Notes: generated by a model from the sequence alone, not told the origin. DNA of 64,000 nucleotides from Cellulomonas sp. Root930 (GCA_001429255.1 LMJI01000001.1:3318266-3382265); one strand, 5' to 3'; positions 51,927-61,221 are shown, numbered from the stretch's first letter. Program-made: numbers and translations.

Positions 51927-52877
51927 GTGACGGTGCAGCATCTCGACCAGGACTCGCCCGACGTCTCCCCCGACCTCGGCGTGACGGTCGACGACGCCGT
52001 GGAGACGGTGATCGAGGTCGCCGTCGAGGAAGCCGTCGCGGAGCGCCCGCCGTCGCGCCCGGGCCTGTCCCCCTCGCGCGCCAACGACTTCCTGCAGTGC
52101 CCGCAGCTGTTCCGCTTCCGGGTGATCGACCGGCTCCCCGAGCCACCGAGCTCGGCCGCGGCCCGCGGGACGCTGGTGCACGCGGTCCTCGAGCACCTCT
52201 TCGACCTGCCGGCCACCGAGCGCACCCTCGCGGCCGCGCACGGGCTGCTCCCCGACCAGTGGGCCACGCTCCTGGAGCGGTCCCCGCAGATCGGTGAGCT
52301 CTTCGCGGAGCCGGCCGACCTGGCCGAGTGGCTGACCAGCGCCGAGGCGCTGCTGGCGACGTACTTCACGCTCGAGGACCCCACACGCATCGAGCCACGC
52401 GAGCGCGAGCTGCTGGTGTCCACCGAGCTGGACGAGGGCGGCCCCCTGCTGCGCGGCATCGTCGACCGGGTGGACGTCGCACCCAACGGGTGGGTCCGCG
52501 TGGTCGACTACAAGACCGGCCGGTCCCCGCGCGCGGGGTTCGAGAGCTCGGCGCTGTTCCAGATGCGCTTCTACGCCTACGTCATCTGGCGCACCCGCGG
52601 GGTGCTCCCCAAGCGCCTGCAGCTCGAGTACCTGGGCGACGGCGTCATCCTCGCGCACGAGCCGACCGAGCCGGAGATGGCCACCATCGAGGCGCGGGTC
52701 CGCTCCATCTGGGCGGGCATCGAGGACGCGGCCCGGTCCGGGGACTGGCGGCCGCGGACGTCGAAGCTGTGCGACTGGTGCTCGTTCAAGGCACTCTGCC
52801 CCGCGTTCGGCGGCACCCCGCCGGAGATCCCGGCCGGCGCCGTCGAGCGGTCGATCGGCGTGGTCCCGGCCGCCTGA
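51927..52877 (+). CDS. RecB-family PD-(D/E)XK nuclease with Fe-S cysteines
   Basis: A 316-residue stand-alone nuclease domain. Active-site parts include RGTLVHAVLEHLF (His), LRGIVDRVDV (Asp) and VRVVDYKTGRSP (Asp-x-Lys type). One N-terminal Cys (LQCPQLF) and three C-terminal ones (KLCDWCSFKALCPAF) form the AddB/Cas4-type 4Fe-4S pattern. Such proteins are likely DNA repair exonucleases. It diverges from the site-2 protease gene. Confidence 0.9.
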   Translation: MTVQHLDQDSPDVSPDLGVTVDDAVETVIEVAVEEAVAERPPSRPGLSPSRANDFLQCPQLFRFRVIDRLPEPPSSAAARGTLVHAVLEHLFDLPATERTLAAAHGLLPDQWATLLERSPQIGELFAEPADLAEWLTSAEALLATYFTLEDPTRIEPRERELLVSTELDEGGPLLRGIVDRVDVAPNGWVRVVDYKTGRSPRAGFESSALFQMRFYAYVIWRTRGVLPKRLQLEYLGDGVILAHEPTEPEMATIEARVRSIWAGIEDAARSGDWRPRTSKLCDWCSFKALCPAFGGTPPEIPAGAVERSIGVVPAA

Positions 52878-52888
52878 GCCGCGACCCG

Positions 52889-53581
52889 TCAGCCTGCTCG
52901 GCGCAGGTCCAGCACCTCGCCGCGCACCACGCGCCCGATCGCGGAGAGCGTCAGCTCGCCGAGCGAGGCGATGCGGCTCAGCCCCGGCTGCGGGGCGACC
53001 GGCTGCAGCACCTCGATCGCCACCGTGCGCGCCCCCGACGCGAGCGCGGAGGTGATGCCGGCGTGCGAGTCCTCGACGGCGATGCACTCGGCGATGTCCA
53101 CGCCGAGCAGCCGCGCCGCGGTCAGGTACGGCTCGGGGTCCGGCTTCGGCTGGGAGACCTCGTCGCCGCTCACCACGACGTCGAACATCCCGGCCGCGGT
53201 CGCGAACGGTTCGGCGAGCATCCGGAAGGACGAGGTGACCAGCGCCATGGGCACGCCGGCGTCGCGCAGGTCGGCCAGCACCTGCTGAGCCCCGGGCTGC
53301 CACGGGATCCCGGCGGCCACGGCGGCGGCCACGCGGTCGTTGAGGAAGTCGACGATCGCGTCGGCGGACAGGTCGACGCCACGCTCCTGCAGCCGCGCGG
53401 CGGACGCGAGCATCGGGTTGCCGACCAGCGACAGCCCGTCCTGGTGCGTCCAGACACCGCCGTGCGCCTCGACGAGCTCGGTCTCGGCGCCGATCCAGTG
53501 GGGCTCGGTGTCGATGAGCGTCCCGTCCATGTCCCACAGGACAGCGGCGGGCAGCGTGAGGTCGGCGAAGGCGCGGGGCAT
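52889..53581 (-). CDS. HAD-superfamily phosphatase (beta-phosphoglucomutase-like)
   Basis: A 230-residue hydrolase. The nucleophile motif is VLWDMDGTLIDTEPHW, motif II ALVTSSF, and motif III/IV KPDPEPYL with EDSHAGI. The helical cap (about residues 25-90) fits subfamily I phosphatases acting on small sugar or related phosphates. The ATG is 6 nt after TACCAT. Substrate unknown. Confidence 0.9.
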   Translation of the reverse strand: MPRAFADLTLPAAVLWDMDGTLIDTEPHWIGAETELVEAHGGVWTHQDGLSLVGNPMLASAARLQERGVDLSADAIVDFLNDRVAAAVAAGIPWQPGAQQVLADLRDAGVPMALVTSSFRMLAEPFATAAGMFDVVVSGDEVSQPKPDPEPYLTAARLLGVDIAECIAVEDSHAGITSALASGARTVAIEVLQPVAPQPGLSRIASLGELTLSAIGRVVRGEVLDLRRAG

Positions 53582-53587
53582 CGCTCC

Positions 53588-53593
53588 ATGGTA
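53588..53593 (-). promoter_or_regulatory. Leaderless -10 (TACCAT) for the HAD gene
   Basis: TACCAT ends 6 nt before the ATG at 53581. Confidence 0.45.
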
Positions 53594-53661
53594 CGAGCCC
53601 TCGCGGTGGTCCCCGACGCGCGCGCGGACGCGCCCGTCCGGGGTCGGCGCTCCCGTCGCTC

Positions 53662-53667
53662 TAGTCT
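53662..53667 (+). promoter_or_regulatory. Leaderless -10 (TAGTCT) for the PAC2 gene
   Basis: TAGTCT ends 6 nt before the ATG at 53674. Confidence 0.5.
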
Positions 53668-53673
53668 GGACGG

Positions 53674-54531
53674 ATGAGCGAGACCCCCCCGGCCGACCTC
53701 CCCGCCCGCGAGACCGTCCTCCTCGCCGCGTTCGAGGGCTGGAACGACGCTGGCTCCGCGGCGACGCAGGCGCTGGAGCACCTGCACGAGGTGTGGGACG
53801 CCGAGCAGGTCGACGAGCTGGACCCCGAGGAGTACCACGACTTCCAGGTCAACCGCCCGGTGGTGGGCCCTGGACTGGACGGCCGCCGCGAGATCACCTG
53901 GCCGACCACCGCGGTGGCCGTGGCGACCACCCCCGTCAGCGGGCGGCGGGTGGTCCTGGTGCACGGCATCGAGCCGTCCATGCGCTGGCGCCGGTACTGC
54001 ACGGAGCTGCTCGACATCGCCGCCGGGCTCGGCGTCGACACCGTGGTGACGGTCGGCGCCCTCCTGGCCGACGTCCCGCACACGCGGCCCATCCCGGTGA
54101 ACGCCACCAGCGAGGACGCCGGCGTCCGCGACGTCTTCGGGCTCGAGCCCAACACGTACGAGGGACCGACGGGCATCGTCGGCGTCCTCCAGCACGAGGC
54201 CGCCGCGCGCGGTCTGCGGTCCATGTCCCTGTGGGCGGCCGTCCCCCACTACGTCGCGCACCCGCCGTCCCCGAAGGCCACGCTCGCGATCCTGCACCGC
54301 CTCGAGCAGCTGCTCGGCGAGCCGGTCCCCCTGGGCGAGCTGCCGGACGACTCCGCCGCGTGGCAGCACGGGGTGGACGAGCTGGCCGCGGAGGACGCCG
54401 AGATCGGCGAGTACGTGCACCAGCTCGAGGAGGCCAAGGACACGGCCGACCTGCCGGAGGCGAGCGGCGAGGCGATCGCGCAGGAGTTCGAGCGCTACCT
54501 GCGCCGCCGCGACAAGGGCACCGGCGGCTAG
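53674..54531 (+). CDS. PAC2-family protein
   Basis: A 285-residue protein of the PAC2 (proteasome assembly chaperone-like) family. Family blocks include LLAAFEGWNDAGSAATQAL near the N-terminus, VTVGALLADVPHTRP and EGPTGIVGVLQHEA. Members occur widely in actinobacteria and archaea; a chaperone role is suggested only from eukaryotic PAC2. Being 4 kb from the proteasome genes is suggestive. Its TAG shares CTAG with mshC. Confidence 0.9.
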   Translation: MSETPPADLPARETVLLAAFEGWNDAGSAATQALEHLHEVWDAEQVDELDPEEYHDFQVNRPVVGPGLDGRREITWPTTAVAVATTPVSGRRVVLVHGIEPSMRWRRYCTELLDIAAGLGVDTVVTVGALLADVPHTRPIPVNATSEDAGVRDVFGLEPNTYEGPTGIVGVLQHEAAARGLRSMSLWAAVPHYVAHPPSPKATLAILHRLEQLLGEPVPLGELPDDSAAWQHGVDELAAEDAEIGEYVHQLEEAKDTADLPEASGEAIAQEFERYLRRRDKGTGG

Positions 54532-55787
54532 AGCCGGATGCCCAGCAGGGCGTCGAGGGTGCGGCTGATCACGCCGGGAGCTCCCTCGACCGGGTCGGCC
54601 GTGCCCGCCAGCGACAGGTGCGACCAGTCGTCGATGAGGGCCAGCGCGGTCGGGGTGTCGAGGTCGTCGGCGAGTGCCGCCCGGACGCCGGCGAGCGTGC
54701 TCTCCGCGTCCGGTCCCCCGTTGCCGGACACCGCACGGCGCCAGAACTCGATCCGCTCCTGCGCCGAGCGCAGGGACTCGTCCGTCCAGTCCCAGTCGTC
54801 GCGATAGCGGTGCGCCAGGATGGCCGCGCGGACCGCCATGGGGTCCACCCCCTCCTCGCGCAGGCGGGAGACCAGCACGAGGTTGCCGCGCGACTTGCTC
54901 ATCTTGTGGCCGTCGAGCCCGACCATCCCGGTGTGCAGGTGCACGCGGGCGCCGCGGCCCTCGTCGAGCAGGCGGGCGTGCGAGGTGCTCATCTCGTGGT
55001 GCGGGAACTGCAGGTCCGAGCCGCCGCCCTCGACGTCGAACGGCAGCCCGAGGGCGTCCCGCGCGATGACCGCGCACTCGATGTGCCAGCCGGGCCGACC
55101 GCGACCGAGCGAGCCCCCGTCCCAGGCAGGCTCCCCCGCACGCTCCCGCCGCCAGAGCAGCGGGTCGAGGGGTGCGCGCTTGCCGGGGCGGTCGGGGTCG
55201 CCGCCGCGCTCGTGCGAGAGGGTGCGCATGGTGTCGTCGTCGAGCCCGGCGACCGCGCCGAAGTCGATGTCGGCCGTGAGGTCCGCGTACACGTCCCCGA
55301 GGCCGTCGTCGACCAGCGCGTCCGGGGTGGGGACCCGGTAGGCCGCCCCCGCGGCGAGCAGCACCTCGACGGCCGCGACGACCGCGGGGATGACCTCGAC
55401 CACGCCGGAGTACACGTCGGGCGGGATCACGGCCAGCGCGGTCATGTCCTCGGCGTACAGGGCGGTCTGCTCGGCCGCCAGGTCCCGCCAGTCGACGCCG
55501 GTGGCCGTCGCGCGCTCCAGCAGCGGGTCGTCGACGTCGGTGACGTTGGACGCGTAGCGCACGCGATGGCCGGCGTCACGCCAGGCGCGGCCAAGCACGT
55601 CGAACGCCACGTAGGTCGCGGCGTGGCCCAGGTGCGTGGCGTCGTACGGGGTGATGCCGCAGACGTAGAGCGTCGCGTCCTGGCCGGCCGCCGCGACCAC
55701 CAGCCGGTCGGTCGAGGAGTCGCGCACCTGCACGGGGAGACCTCGTCCGGGGAGCTGCGGGATGTACGGGGTGGGCCAGGTGAGCAC
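54528..55787 (-). CDS. mshC: Mycothiol ligase (cysteine:GlcN-Ins ligase)
   Basis: A 419-residue ligase that joins Cys to glucosaminyl-inositol for mycothiol. It is a Cys-tRNA-synthetase-like fold with CGITPYDATHLGH (Zn Cys and HIGH-like motif) and KMSKSRGN. The N-terminus MLTWPTPYIPQLPGRG is MshC-specific, and the protein lacks the tRNA-binding part, which rules out CysS. GTG 55787 lies 6 nt after TAGGCT. Confidence 0.95.
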   Translation of the reverse strand: MLTWPTPYIPQLPGRGLPVQVRDSSTDRLVVAAAGQDATLYVCGITPYDATHLGHAATYVAFDVLGRAWRDAGHRVRYASNVTDVDDPLLERATATGVDWRDLAAEQTALYAEDMTALAVIPPDVYSGVVEVIPAVVAAVEVLLAAGAAYRVPTPDALVDDGLGDVYADLTADIDFGAVAGLDDDTMRTLSHERGGDPDRPGKRAPLDPLLWRRERAGEPAWDGGSLGRGRPGWHIECAVIARDALGLPFDVEGGGSDLQFPHHEMSTSHARLLDEGRGARVHLHTGMVGLDGHKMSKSRGNLVLVSRLREEGVDPMAVRAAILAHRYRDDWDWTDESLRSAQERIEFWRRAVSGNGGPDAESTLAGVRAALADDLDTPTALALIDDWSHLSLAGTADPVEGAPGVISRTLDALLGIRL

Positions 55788-55793
55788 GGCGGA

Positions 55794-55799
55794 AGCCTA
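55794..55799 (-). promoter_or_regulatory. Leaderless -10 (TAGGCT) for mshC
   Basis: TAGGCT ends 6 nt before GTG 55787, back to back with the corA promoter in a 40-nt gap. Confidence 0.5.
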
Positions 55800-55815
55800 A
55801 CCGCGTCCCAAGGTC

Positions 55816-55821
55816 CACAAT
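55816..55821 (+). promoter_or_regulatory. Putative leaderless -10 (CACAAT) for the CorA gene
   Basis: CACAAT ends 6 nt before GTG 55828 and equals the box before the YibE/F gene. Confidence 0.4.
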
Positions 55822-55827
55822 GCCCAG

Positions 55828-56838
55828 GTGACGCACGAGACCTCGATCGACGACCCCCGTGAGCGCGTCTGCGTGAAGACGTCGGACGGCTGGACCCTGC
55901 GCGCGCCGGGCGAGCCGTCGAGGGGACCCCGCTGGGTGATCGTCGAGTCGATGGCCGACCTGCCCGAGGCTGCCCGCCGGCACGGCATCGGCGAGCACGC
56001 CATCGCCCTGCTGCTGCACAAGGGACCGGGCGCGCACCCGTCGGCCGCGGACCACCCGTTGCGCGCGCGGCTCGACCGGTCCCCCGACGGCGAGTTCGTC
56101 CTCACCGCGCCGACTCTCTCCTTCGTGGAGGCGACGAACGACGTCAACACCGGAGCGCTGACCTGCGTCGTCGGCAAGGACGTCGTGGTCATGTGCGAGC
56201 TGGGCGACGCCGACGTGATCGGGCACGCGATCGACAAGCTCACCGGCGGCTACCCGGTGCCGGACGAGGGCGTCCACCAGGTGCTCGCCGCGGTCGTGCT
56301 CTCGCTGGTCGCGGAGGCGTCCGACGTCGAGATCGCGCTCGGCGACGCGGTGGCGGACGTCGAGCGGCTGGTGTTCTCGTCGACCCGGCACCACAACCCG
56401 CTCGAGAAGATCTATGACCTCAAGCGCGAGATCGCCGAGGCCCGTCGCGCGCTCGGCCCGGTGACGTCCGTGCTCCCCGAGCTCATCGCCGAGGCGGAGG
56501 AGTCGCGCGAGCGGCGGCACTCGCAGCCGTGGCTCGGCCGGGCCGTGGCGTGGGTCGACCGCCTGGACAAGCACCTCGACGGCTACGACGACCTGCTGGG
56601 CGACATGCTCTCGGTGCACCTGTCGCAGGTGTCGGTGCGCCAGAACGAGGACGTCCGGAAGATCTCGTCCTGGGCGGCCATCGCCGCGGCGCCGACCCTC
56701 GTGGCCAGCATCTACGGCATGAACTTCCACCACATGCCCGAGCTGTCCTGGACGTTCGGGTACCCCTTGGCCATCGCCCTGATGGGCGGAGTCTGCTTCA
56801 CGCTGTACCGGCTGTTCCGCCGGTCCGGCTGGCTCTGA
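55828..56838 (+). CDS. CorA-family Mg2+/Co2+ transporter
   Basis: A 336-residue channel subunit. A long cytoplasmic domain with a coiled-coil helix (about 200-290) precedes two C-terminal membrane helices. The selectivity motif GMN is in IYGMNFHHMPEL between them. CorA pentamers import Mg2+ down the membrane potential. It is divergent from mshC and ends 5 nt from the uppP stop. Confidence 0.92.
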   Translation: MTHETSIDDPRERVCVKTSDGWTLRAPGEPSRGPRWVIVESMADLPEAARRHGIGEHAIALLLHKGPGAHPSAADHPLRARLDRSPDGEFVLTAPTLSFVEATNDVNTGALTCVVGKDVVVMCELGDADVIGHAIDKLTGGYPVPDEGVHQVLAAVVLSLVAEASDVEIALGDAVADVERLVFSSTRHHNPLEKIYDLKREIAEARRALGPVTSVLPELIAEAEESRERRHSQPWLGRAVAWVDRLDKHLDGYDDLLGDMLSVHLSQVSVRQNEDVRKISSWAAIAAAPTLVASIYGMNFHHMPELSWTFGYPLAIALMGGVCFTLYRLFRRSGWL

Positions 56839-56842
56839 CGCG

Positions 56843-57742
56843 CTACGTCGTCACGGGAGCGCTGTTGGCGTCGAGCACGCCGGTGAGCAGCAGGATCACG
56901 ACCAGCGCGGCGAGCCCGAGCCGGTAGTACACGAACGGCTTGTAGCTGAACGTGGAGACGATCTTCAGGAACACGATGATGACCAGGTACCCGACGACGA
57001 ACGCGACGAGCGTCGCGACGAGGGTCGCTCCGAAGCCGGGCGTGCCGCCCTTGCCGAAGTCGTCGACGCTCTTGGCCAGCTGGAACAGCCCGGAGCCGAA
57101 CACCGCGGGGATGGCCAGCAGGAACGAGTACCGCGCGGCGGCCTCCCGGGTGTAGCCCATGAGCAGCCCGCCGGTGATCGTGCCGCCGGAACGGGACACC
57201 CCGGGGATGAGCGCGAGCGCCTGCCAGAAGCCGAACTGGAGCGCGTGCCGCCCCGTCAGCTGGCTGAGCTCACGCTGCTTGGCCCCGCGCCCGTCGGCCC
57301 AGCCGAGCACGAGGGCGAAGCCCGCGAGGGTCAGGGCGATGAGCCACAGGTTGCGGAACGTCTGCTCGATCGCGTCCTGGAACAGCAGCCCCAGGATGAC
57401 GATCGGCAGGGACCCGAGGGCGATGAACCACGCCATCAGGGCGTCGTGGTCGCTGGCCTGACCCGCCGGCATCCCCGCGCGCGACCGCCAGTCGGTGCCG
57501 TACGCACCGCGCAGCGCCCGCCACCATGCCGTCGCGATGCGCACGATGTCGTGCCGGAAGTACAGGAGCACGGCGGTCTCGGTGCCGAGCTGGGTGATCG
57601 CCGTGAACGCCGCGCCGGGGTCCGACCCCAGGAGGTCACCGATGATGCGCAGGTGCGCGCTCGACGAGATCGGGAGGAACTCGGTCAACCCCTGCACAAG
57701 CCCCAGAAGGATCGCTTCACCCAGTCCCATGGCCTCTGTCAC
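56843..57742 (-). CDS. uppP: Undecaprenyl-diphosphatase
   Basis: A 299-residue membrane enzyme recycling the cell-wall lipid carrier (BacA type; gives bacitracin tolerance). The two active-site blocks are [13 protein letters not shown] near the N-terminus and [13 protein letters not shown] in the centre, among about eight helices. GTG 57742 is preferred (TATCGT 7 nt upstream); an ATG lies four codons later. Confidence 0.95.
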   Translation of the reverse strand: MTEAMGLGEAILLGLVQGLTEFLPISSSAHLRIIGDLLGSDPGAAFTAITQLGTETAVLLYFRHDIVRIATAWWRALRGAYGTDWRSRAGMPAGQASDHDALMAWFIALGSLPIVILGLLFQDAIEQTFRNLWLIALTLAGFALVLGWADGRGAKQRELSQLTGRHALQFGFWQALALIPGVSRSGGTITGGLLMGYTREAAARYSFLLAIPAVFGSGLFQLAKSVDDFGKGGTPGFGATLVATLVAFVVGYLVIIVFLKIVSTFSYKPFVYYRLGLAALVVILLLTGVLDANSAPVTT

Positions 57743-57749
57743 GACCGGA

Positions 57750-57755
57750 ACGATA
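57750..57755 (-). promoter_or_regulatory. Likely leaderless -10 (TATCGT) for uppP
   Basis: TATCGT ends 7 nt before GTG 57742, one base longer than the usual spacing here. Confidence 0.4.
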
Positions 57756-57808
57756 GCCGGGGTGCGTTGCCGCAGATGACACACGCGCGCCGATTAGTGT
57801 TGCGCCTC

Positions 57809-58768
57809 ATGGAACAGCGCCACCTGGGCCGCACCGGTCTGCGGGTCTCCCGGCTCGGGCTCGGCACGATGACCTGGAGCCGCGACACCGACGCGCACGA
57901 CGCCACCGAGCAGCTGCGGGACTTCACCGACGCCGGCGGCACGCTGATCGACACGTCGGCCTCCTACGCCGACGGTGGCGCCGAGGAGCTGCTCGGTGAG
58001 CTCCTCGACGACGTCGTGCCTCGCGACGAGGTCGTGCTCTGCACGAAGGCCGGCATCCGGCGGACCAGCAACGGCGGGGTCGTGGACGCGTCGCGCGGGG
58101 GGCTGCTCGCCTCGCTCGACGGATCCCTGCGGCGCCTGCGGACCGACCACGTGGACCTGTGGCTGGTGCAGACCCCGGACCCGCGCACGCCGCTCGACGA
58201 GACGGTGTCCGCGCTGCGGCTGGCCGTCACGAGCGGGCGCGCCCGCTACGTCGGGCTCTCCAACCACGCCGGCTGGCAGGTGGCCCGGGCGGCCAGCCTG
58301 CTGGAGGGCGAGGTCGGTCTCACCGCGGTCGAGGCCGAGTACTCGCTGCTCCAGCGCGGGATCGAGCGCGAGGTGGTCCCCGCCGCGGTCGCGCTCGGCG
58401 TGGGCGTGCTCGCGTGGTCCCCCCTCGGGCGCGGCGTGCTGACGGGCAAGTACCGGCGCACCATCCCCGCGGACTCGCGCGCGGCGTCCCCGCACCTGGC
58501 CGGCTTCGTCGAGCCCTACCTCGCGCGGGCGTCGGCGACGATCGTCGAGGCCGTGGCCACCGCCGCCGAGGGACTCGAGCGCACGCCGCTGGAGGTCGCG
58601 CTCGCCTGGGTGCAGGCGCGCGGGGTGGCCTCGGCGATCGTGGGCGCCAGGACGGCGACCCAGCTGCGGGGATCGCTCGCGGCGCAGGACCTCGTGCTTC
58701 CCGACGAGCTCCGGCGGGCGCTCGACGAGATCAGCGCACCGACGCTCGGGTACCCCGAGCGGTTCTAG
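57809..58768 (+). CDS. Aldo-keto reductase family protein
   Basis: A 319-residue TIM-barrel protein. RTGLRVSRLGLGTMTW starts the fold, Asp and Tyr of the catalytic set are in DTSASYADGGAEELLG, and Lys is in VLCTKAG. The usual catalytic His position reads WLVQTPDP, so Gln replaces His. Reductase activity could therefore be weak or unusual. TAGTGT lies 8 nt upstream of the ATG. Its TAG shares CTAG with the next gene. Confidence 0.87.
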   Translation: MEQRHLGRTGLRVSRLGLGTMTWSRDTDAHDATEQLRDFTDAGGTLIDTSASYADGGAEELLGELLDDVVPRDEVVLCTKAGIRRTSNGGVVDASRGGLLASLDGSLRRLRTDHVDLWLVQTPDPRTPLDETVSALRLAVTSGRARYVGLSNHAGWQVARAASLLEGEVGLTAVEAEYSLLQRGIEREVVPAAVALGVGVLAWSPLGRGVLTGKYRRTIPADSRAASPHLAGFVEPYLARASATIVEAVATAAEGLERTPLEVALAWVQARGVASAIVGARTATQLRGSLAAQDLVLPDELRRALDEISAPTLGYPERF

Positions 58769-59064
58769 CGGGAGGTCTCGTCGGCCAGGTCGTCGACGTC
58801 CGCGTCGTCGTAGTCCTCGTCGTCCTCGTCCTCGTCGTCGTCGTCCTCGTCGTCGCCGTCGTCCTCCTCGGCGAGGTAGAACGGCGTGGCCTCGCCGTGG
58901 ACGGTGCCGAGGGCGTCGTCGTACACCTCGAACGCGTCGGCCAGGATGTCGTAGGCGTCGTCGACCGCGGGGTCGTCCTCGCCGTGCGGTGCGGCGACGG
59001 CGGTGTAGTGGGCCTCGAGGGCTGCGATCAGGCGGTCCAGCGCGGCACGCGGGTCGACGGTCAT
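58765..59064 (-). CDS. Small protein with Asp/Glu-rich tail, unknown
   Basis: A 99-residue protein. The first 65 residues look helical and folded (LDRLIAALEAHYTAVAA, DAYDILADAFEVYDDAL). The last 30 are almost all Asp and Glu, encoded by a low-complexity run. Similar proteins exist in related actinobacteria, sometimes called primosomal by automatic annotation without evidence. ATG 59064 is 6 nt after TACGGT. Confidence 0.78.
   Translation of the reverse strand: MTVDPRAALDRLIAALEAHYTAVAAPHGEDDPAVDDAYDILADAFEVYDDALGTVHGEATPFYLAEEDDGDDEDDDDEDEDDEDYDDADVDDLADETSR
58796..58875. repeat. Low-complexity GTC/CTC run coding for Asp/Glu
   Basis: A simple-sequence stretch of repeated GTC and CTC triplets (plus strand), which encodes the acidic tail of the minus-strand gene. 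Such runs can change length by slippage without shifting frame. Confidence 0.7.
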
Positions 59065-59070
59065 GCGATG

Positions 59071-59076
59071 ACCGTA
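59071..59076 (-). promoter_or_regulatory. Leaderless -10 (TACGGT) for the acidic-tail gene
   Basis: TACGGT ends 6 nt before the ATG at 59064. Confidence 0.5.
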
Positions 59077-59164
59077 GCCTTACGCGAGGCACAATGGCAG
59101 CGCGTAAGGTTCTTCGGCACCAGCATCGGGACGTAGGCGCAGAGCGCGCGGGACGGGGTGGTCG

Positions 59165-59413
59165 ATGGCTTCGAGTCAGACAGGGACGAAGCGGCCCGAC
59201 TGGGTCGCGCAAGGCGGTCAGTACGAGTACCGCGTGCTCCGGATCCCGGCGACGACCTCCCGGAACGACGCGCGTCGGATGCTGACCGAGCACGCGGAGC
59301 TCGGGCGCTGGGAGCTGTCACGGACCCTGCTGTTCGCCGGCGGCGAGCGGAAGGTGTGGCTGCGGCGCAAGGTCATCCGCGTGCGCAGCACCCTGGCGGA
59401 GACCTCGGACTAG
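59165..59413 (+). CDS. DUF5703 family protein
   Basis: An 82-residue basic protein with YEYRVLRIPATTSRNDARRML and GRWELSRTLLFAGGERKVWLRR-type strands, matching the actinobacterial DUF5703 family (about 60-80 residues). A beta-sheet RNA- or protein-binding fold is possible, but function is unknown. An in-frame GTG at 59158 is not in the same frame as ATG 59165, so the ATG is used. Its TAG shares CTAG with the flavoprotein gene. Confidence 0.78.
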   Translation: MASSQTGTKRPDWVAQGGQYEYRVLRIPATTSRNDARRMLTEHAELGRWELSRTLLFAGGERKVWLRRKVIRVRSTLAETSD

Positions 59414-60618
59414 AGCGCGTCGAGGGGCACGTCCTGCCGGGCCAGCCGGTCCGGCGCGATCTCGCGCCCCACGAGCGCCCGGAGCTGCTCGTTGACGTCC
59501 CAGACATTGACGTTCATCGCGGCACGGACGCGCCCGTCCCGCAGCCAGAACGCGATGAGCTCCCGCGTCTCCCGGTCCCCGCGGACCACGACGGTGTCGT
59601 CCGCGTCGGCGTGCCCGACGTACTCCATGCCGAGGTCGTACTGGTCGGTGTAGAAGTACGGCTGCCAGTCGTAGGCGGCGTCTGCGCCCAGGATCGACCG
59701 CGCCGCGAGGGCGCCCTGGCGGATCGCGTTGTCCCAGTGCTCGACCCGCAGGCGGTGCCCGAGCGCCGTGCAGTACGCGTTCGCCACGTCGCCCGCCGCG
59801 AGGACGGCGGGGTCGGCGGTCCGCAGGTGCTGGTCGACCACGATCCCCCCGGCGGCGTGGGCCTCCAGCCCTGACCGCACGGCCAGCTCCACGTTCGGCG
59901 CGGCACCCACACCGACCAGGACGACGTCCGCGGGGATCAGCTCGCCGCCCGCCCGGACGCCGGTGACCCGACCCGCGGAGCCCTCGAACCCCTCCACCCC
60001 GACACCCGTGCGCACGTCCACCCCGTGGTCCCGGTGCAGGGTGGCGAAGAACGCACCGAGCTCGGGGCCGAGCACCCGCAGCAACGGCTGCGCGGCGTAC
60101 TCGAGGACGGTCACGTCGAGGCCGGCAATCCGAGCAGCTGCCGCGACCTCCAGCCCGATCCACCCACCGCCGACGACCACCAGGCGCGACCGCGCGGCCA
60201 GCTCGTCGCGCAGGAGGTCGCTGTCGCCCAGCCGGCGCAGCGTGTGCACCCCGTCGAGCTCGGATCCCGGGACGTCCAGCGTGCGGGGGCTCGAGCCCGT
60301 GGCCAGCACGAGGTGCTCGTACTCGAGCGCGGAGCCGTCCGACAGACCCACCGTGCGCGCTGCCCGGTCGATCCCGGTCGCGGCCGTGCCGAACCGGGTG
60401 GTCACGTCGTGGTCGGCGTACCAGCCCGGCTCGTGCACGAACACGTCGTCGCGCGGGCTCGCCCCCTGGAGGTAGCCCTTGGACAGCGGTGGGCGCTCGT
60501 ACGGTCGGTCGAGCTCCTCACCGACGAGGGCCACCGGGGCGTCGTACCCGTCCGCGCGCAGCGTCGCGACGACGTGCGCTGCGGCGAGCCCGGCTCCGAC
60601 GACGACGGTTCCTGCCAT
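59410..60618 (-). CDS. FAD-dependent ferredoxin/rubredoxin reductase-like protein
   Basis: A 402-residue flavoprotein. FAD motif TVVVGAGLAAAHVV, NAD(P)H motif VVVGGGWIGLEVAAAA, and VLAAGDVANAY near 275 mark the class I pyridine-nucleotide reductase fold. The C-terminal 85 residues are the reductase C-domain (YTDQYDLGMEYVG) found in ferredoxin reductases of oxygenase systems. AGGAGGT overlaps the folE stop upstream. Its electron partner is not nearby. Confidence 0.9.
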   Translation of the reverse strand: MAGTVVVGAGLAAAHVVATLRADGYDAPVALVGEELDRPYERPPLSKGYLQGASPRDDVFVHEPGWYADHDVTTRFGTAATGIDRAARTVGLSDGSALEYEHLVLATGSSPRTLDVPGSELDGVHTLRRLGDSDLLRDELAARSRLVVVGGGWIGLEVAAAARIAGLDVTVLEYAAQPLLRVLGPELGAFFATLHRDHGVDVRTGVGVEGFEGSAGRVTGVRAGGELIPADVVLVGVGAAPNVELAVRSGLEAHAAGGIVVDQHLRTADPAVLAAGDVANAYCTALGHRLRVEHWDNAIRQGALAARSILGADAAYDWQPYFYTDQYDLGMEYVGHADADDTVVVRGDRETRELIAFWLRDGRVRAAMNVNVWDVNEQLRALVGREIAPDRLARQDVPLDAL

Positions 60619-60627
60619 GGCGACCTC

Positions 60628-61200
60628 CTAGGGACGGACCGCGGCCAGGAACTCCGCGCGGGTGGCCGGCGAGTCCCGCAGGACGCCGGAGAGCGCCGAC
60701 GTCGTCGTCACCGCCCCGCCCGCGCGGACTCCCCGCATGGTCATGCACAGGTGCTCGGCCTCGATGACGACGCCCACCCCCTGGGGCGCCAGCTGCGCGT
60801 CGATCCAGTCCGCCACCTGGCGGGTGAGGCGCTCCTGCACCTGGGGGCGACGCGCGAACATCTCGACCACGCGAGCGAACTTGGAGAGCCCGAGGATCCG
60901 ACCCGCCGGCAGGTAGCCGACGTGGGCGACGCCGACGAAGGGCAGCAGGTGGTGCTCGCACAACGACTGGACCGGGATCGAGCGGACGACCACGAGCTCG
61001 TCGTACTGCTCGTCGTTGGGAAACGTCGTCATCTGGAACGGCCGGGCCGTGAGCATCGCGGCGTACGCCTCGGCCATGCGGCGAGGACTCTGCTCCGTCC
61101 CGGGGCTGTCGCAGGGCACTCCGAGCGCCTCGAGGAACACCCGCGCTGCCTCGGTCGCGACATCGGTGCGGGTCGGGGCGAGGGTCACCGCGGGCCTCAT
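60628..61200 (-). CDS. folE: GTP cyclohydrolase I (type IA)
   Basis: A 190-residue enzyme making dihydroneopterin triphosphate from GTP. Zn ligands are the Cys and His in [12 protein letters not shown] and Cys in [11 protein letters not shown], and [20 protein letters not shown] is intact. Usual actinobacterial folE lies in the ftsH-folP cluster; here it is paired with a flavoprotein reductase and faces a Cys-rich regulator. It may be a second, specialised copy, which cannot be tested within this window. Confidence 0.93.
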   Translation of the reverse strand: MRPAVTLAPTRTDVATEAARVFLEALGVPCDSPGTEQSPRRMAEAYAAMLTARPFQMTTFPNDEQYDELVVVRSIPVQSLCEHHLLPFVGVAHVGYLPAGRILGLSKFARVVEMFARRPQVQERLTRQVADWIDAQLAPQGVGVVIEAEHLCMTMRGVRAGGAVTTTSALSGVLRDSPATRAEFLAAVRP

Positions 61201-61221
61201 CTCTATCGGACGCTTCTCTGT

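Noticed and set aside
58790..58880. Triplet run as a possible CRISPR or regulatory repeat
   Set aside because: It is in frame within a gene and simply encodes an Asp/Glu tail; there are no spacers.
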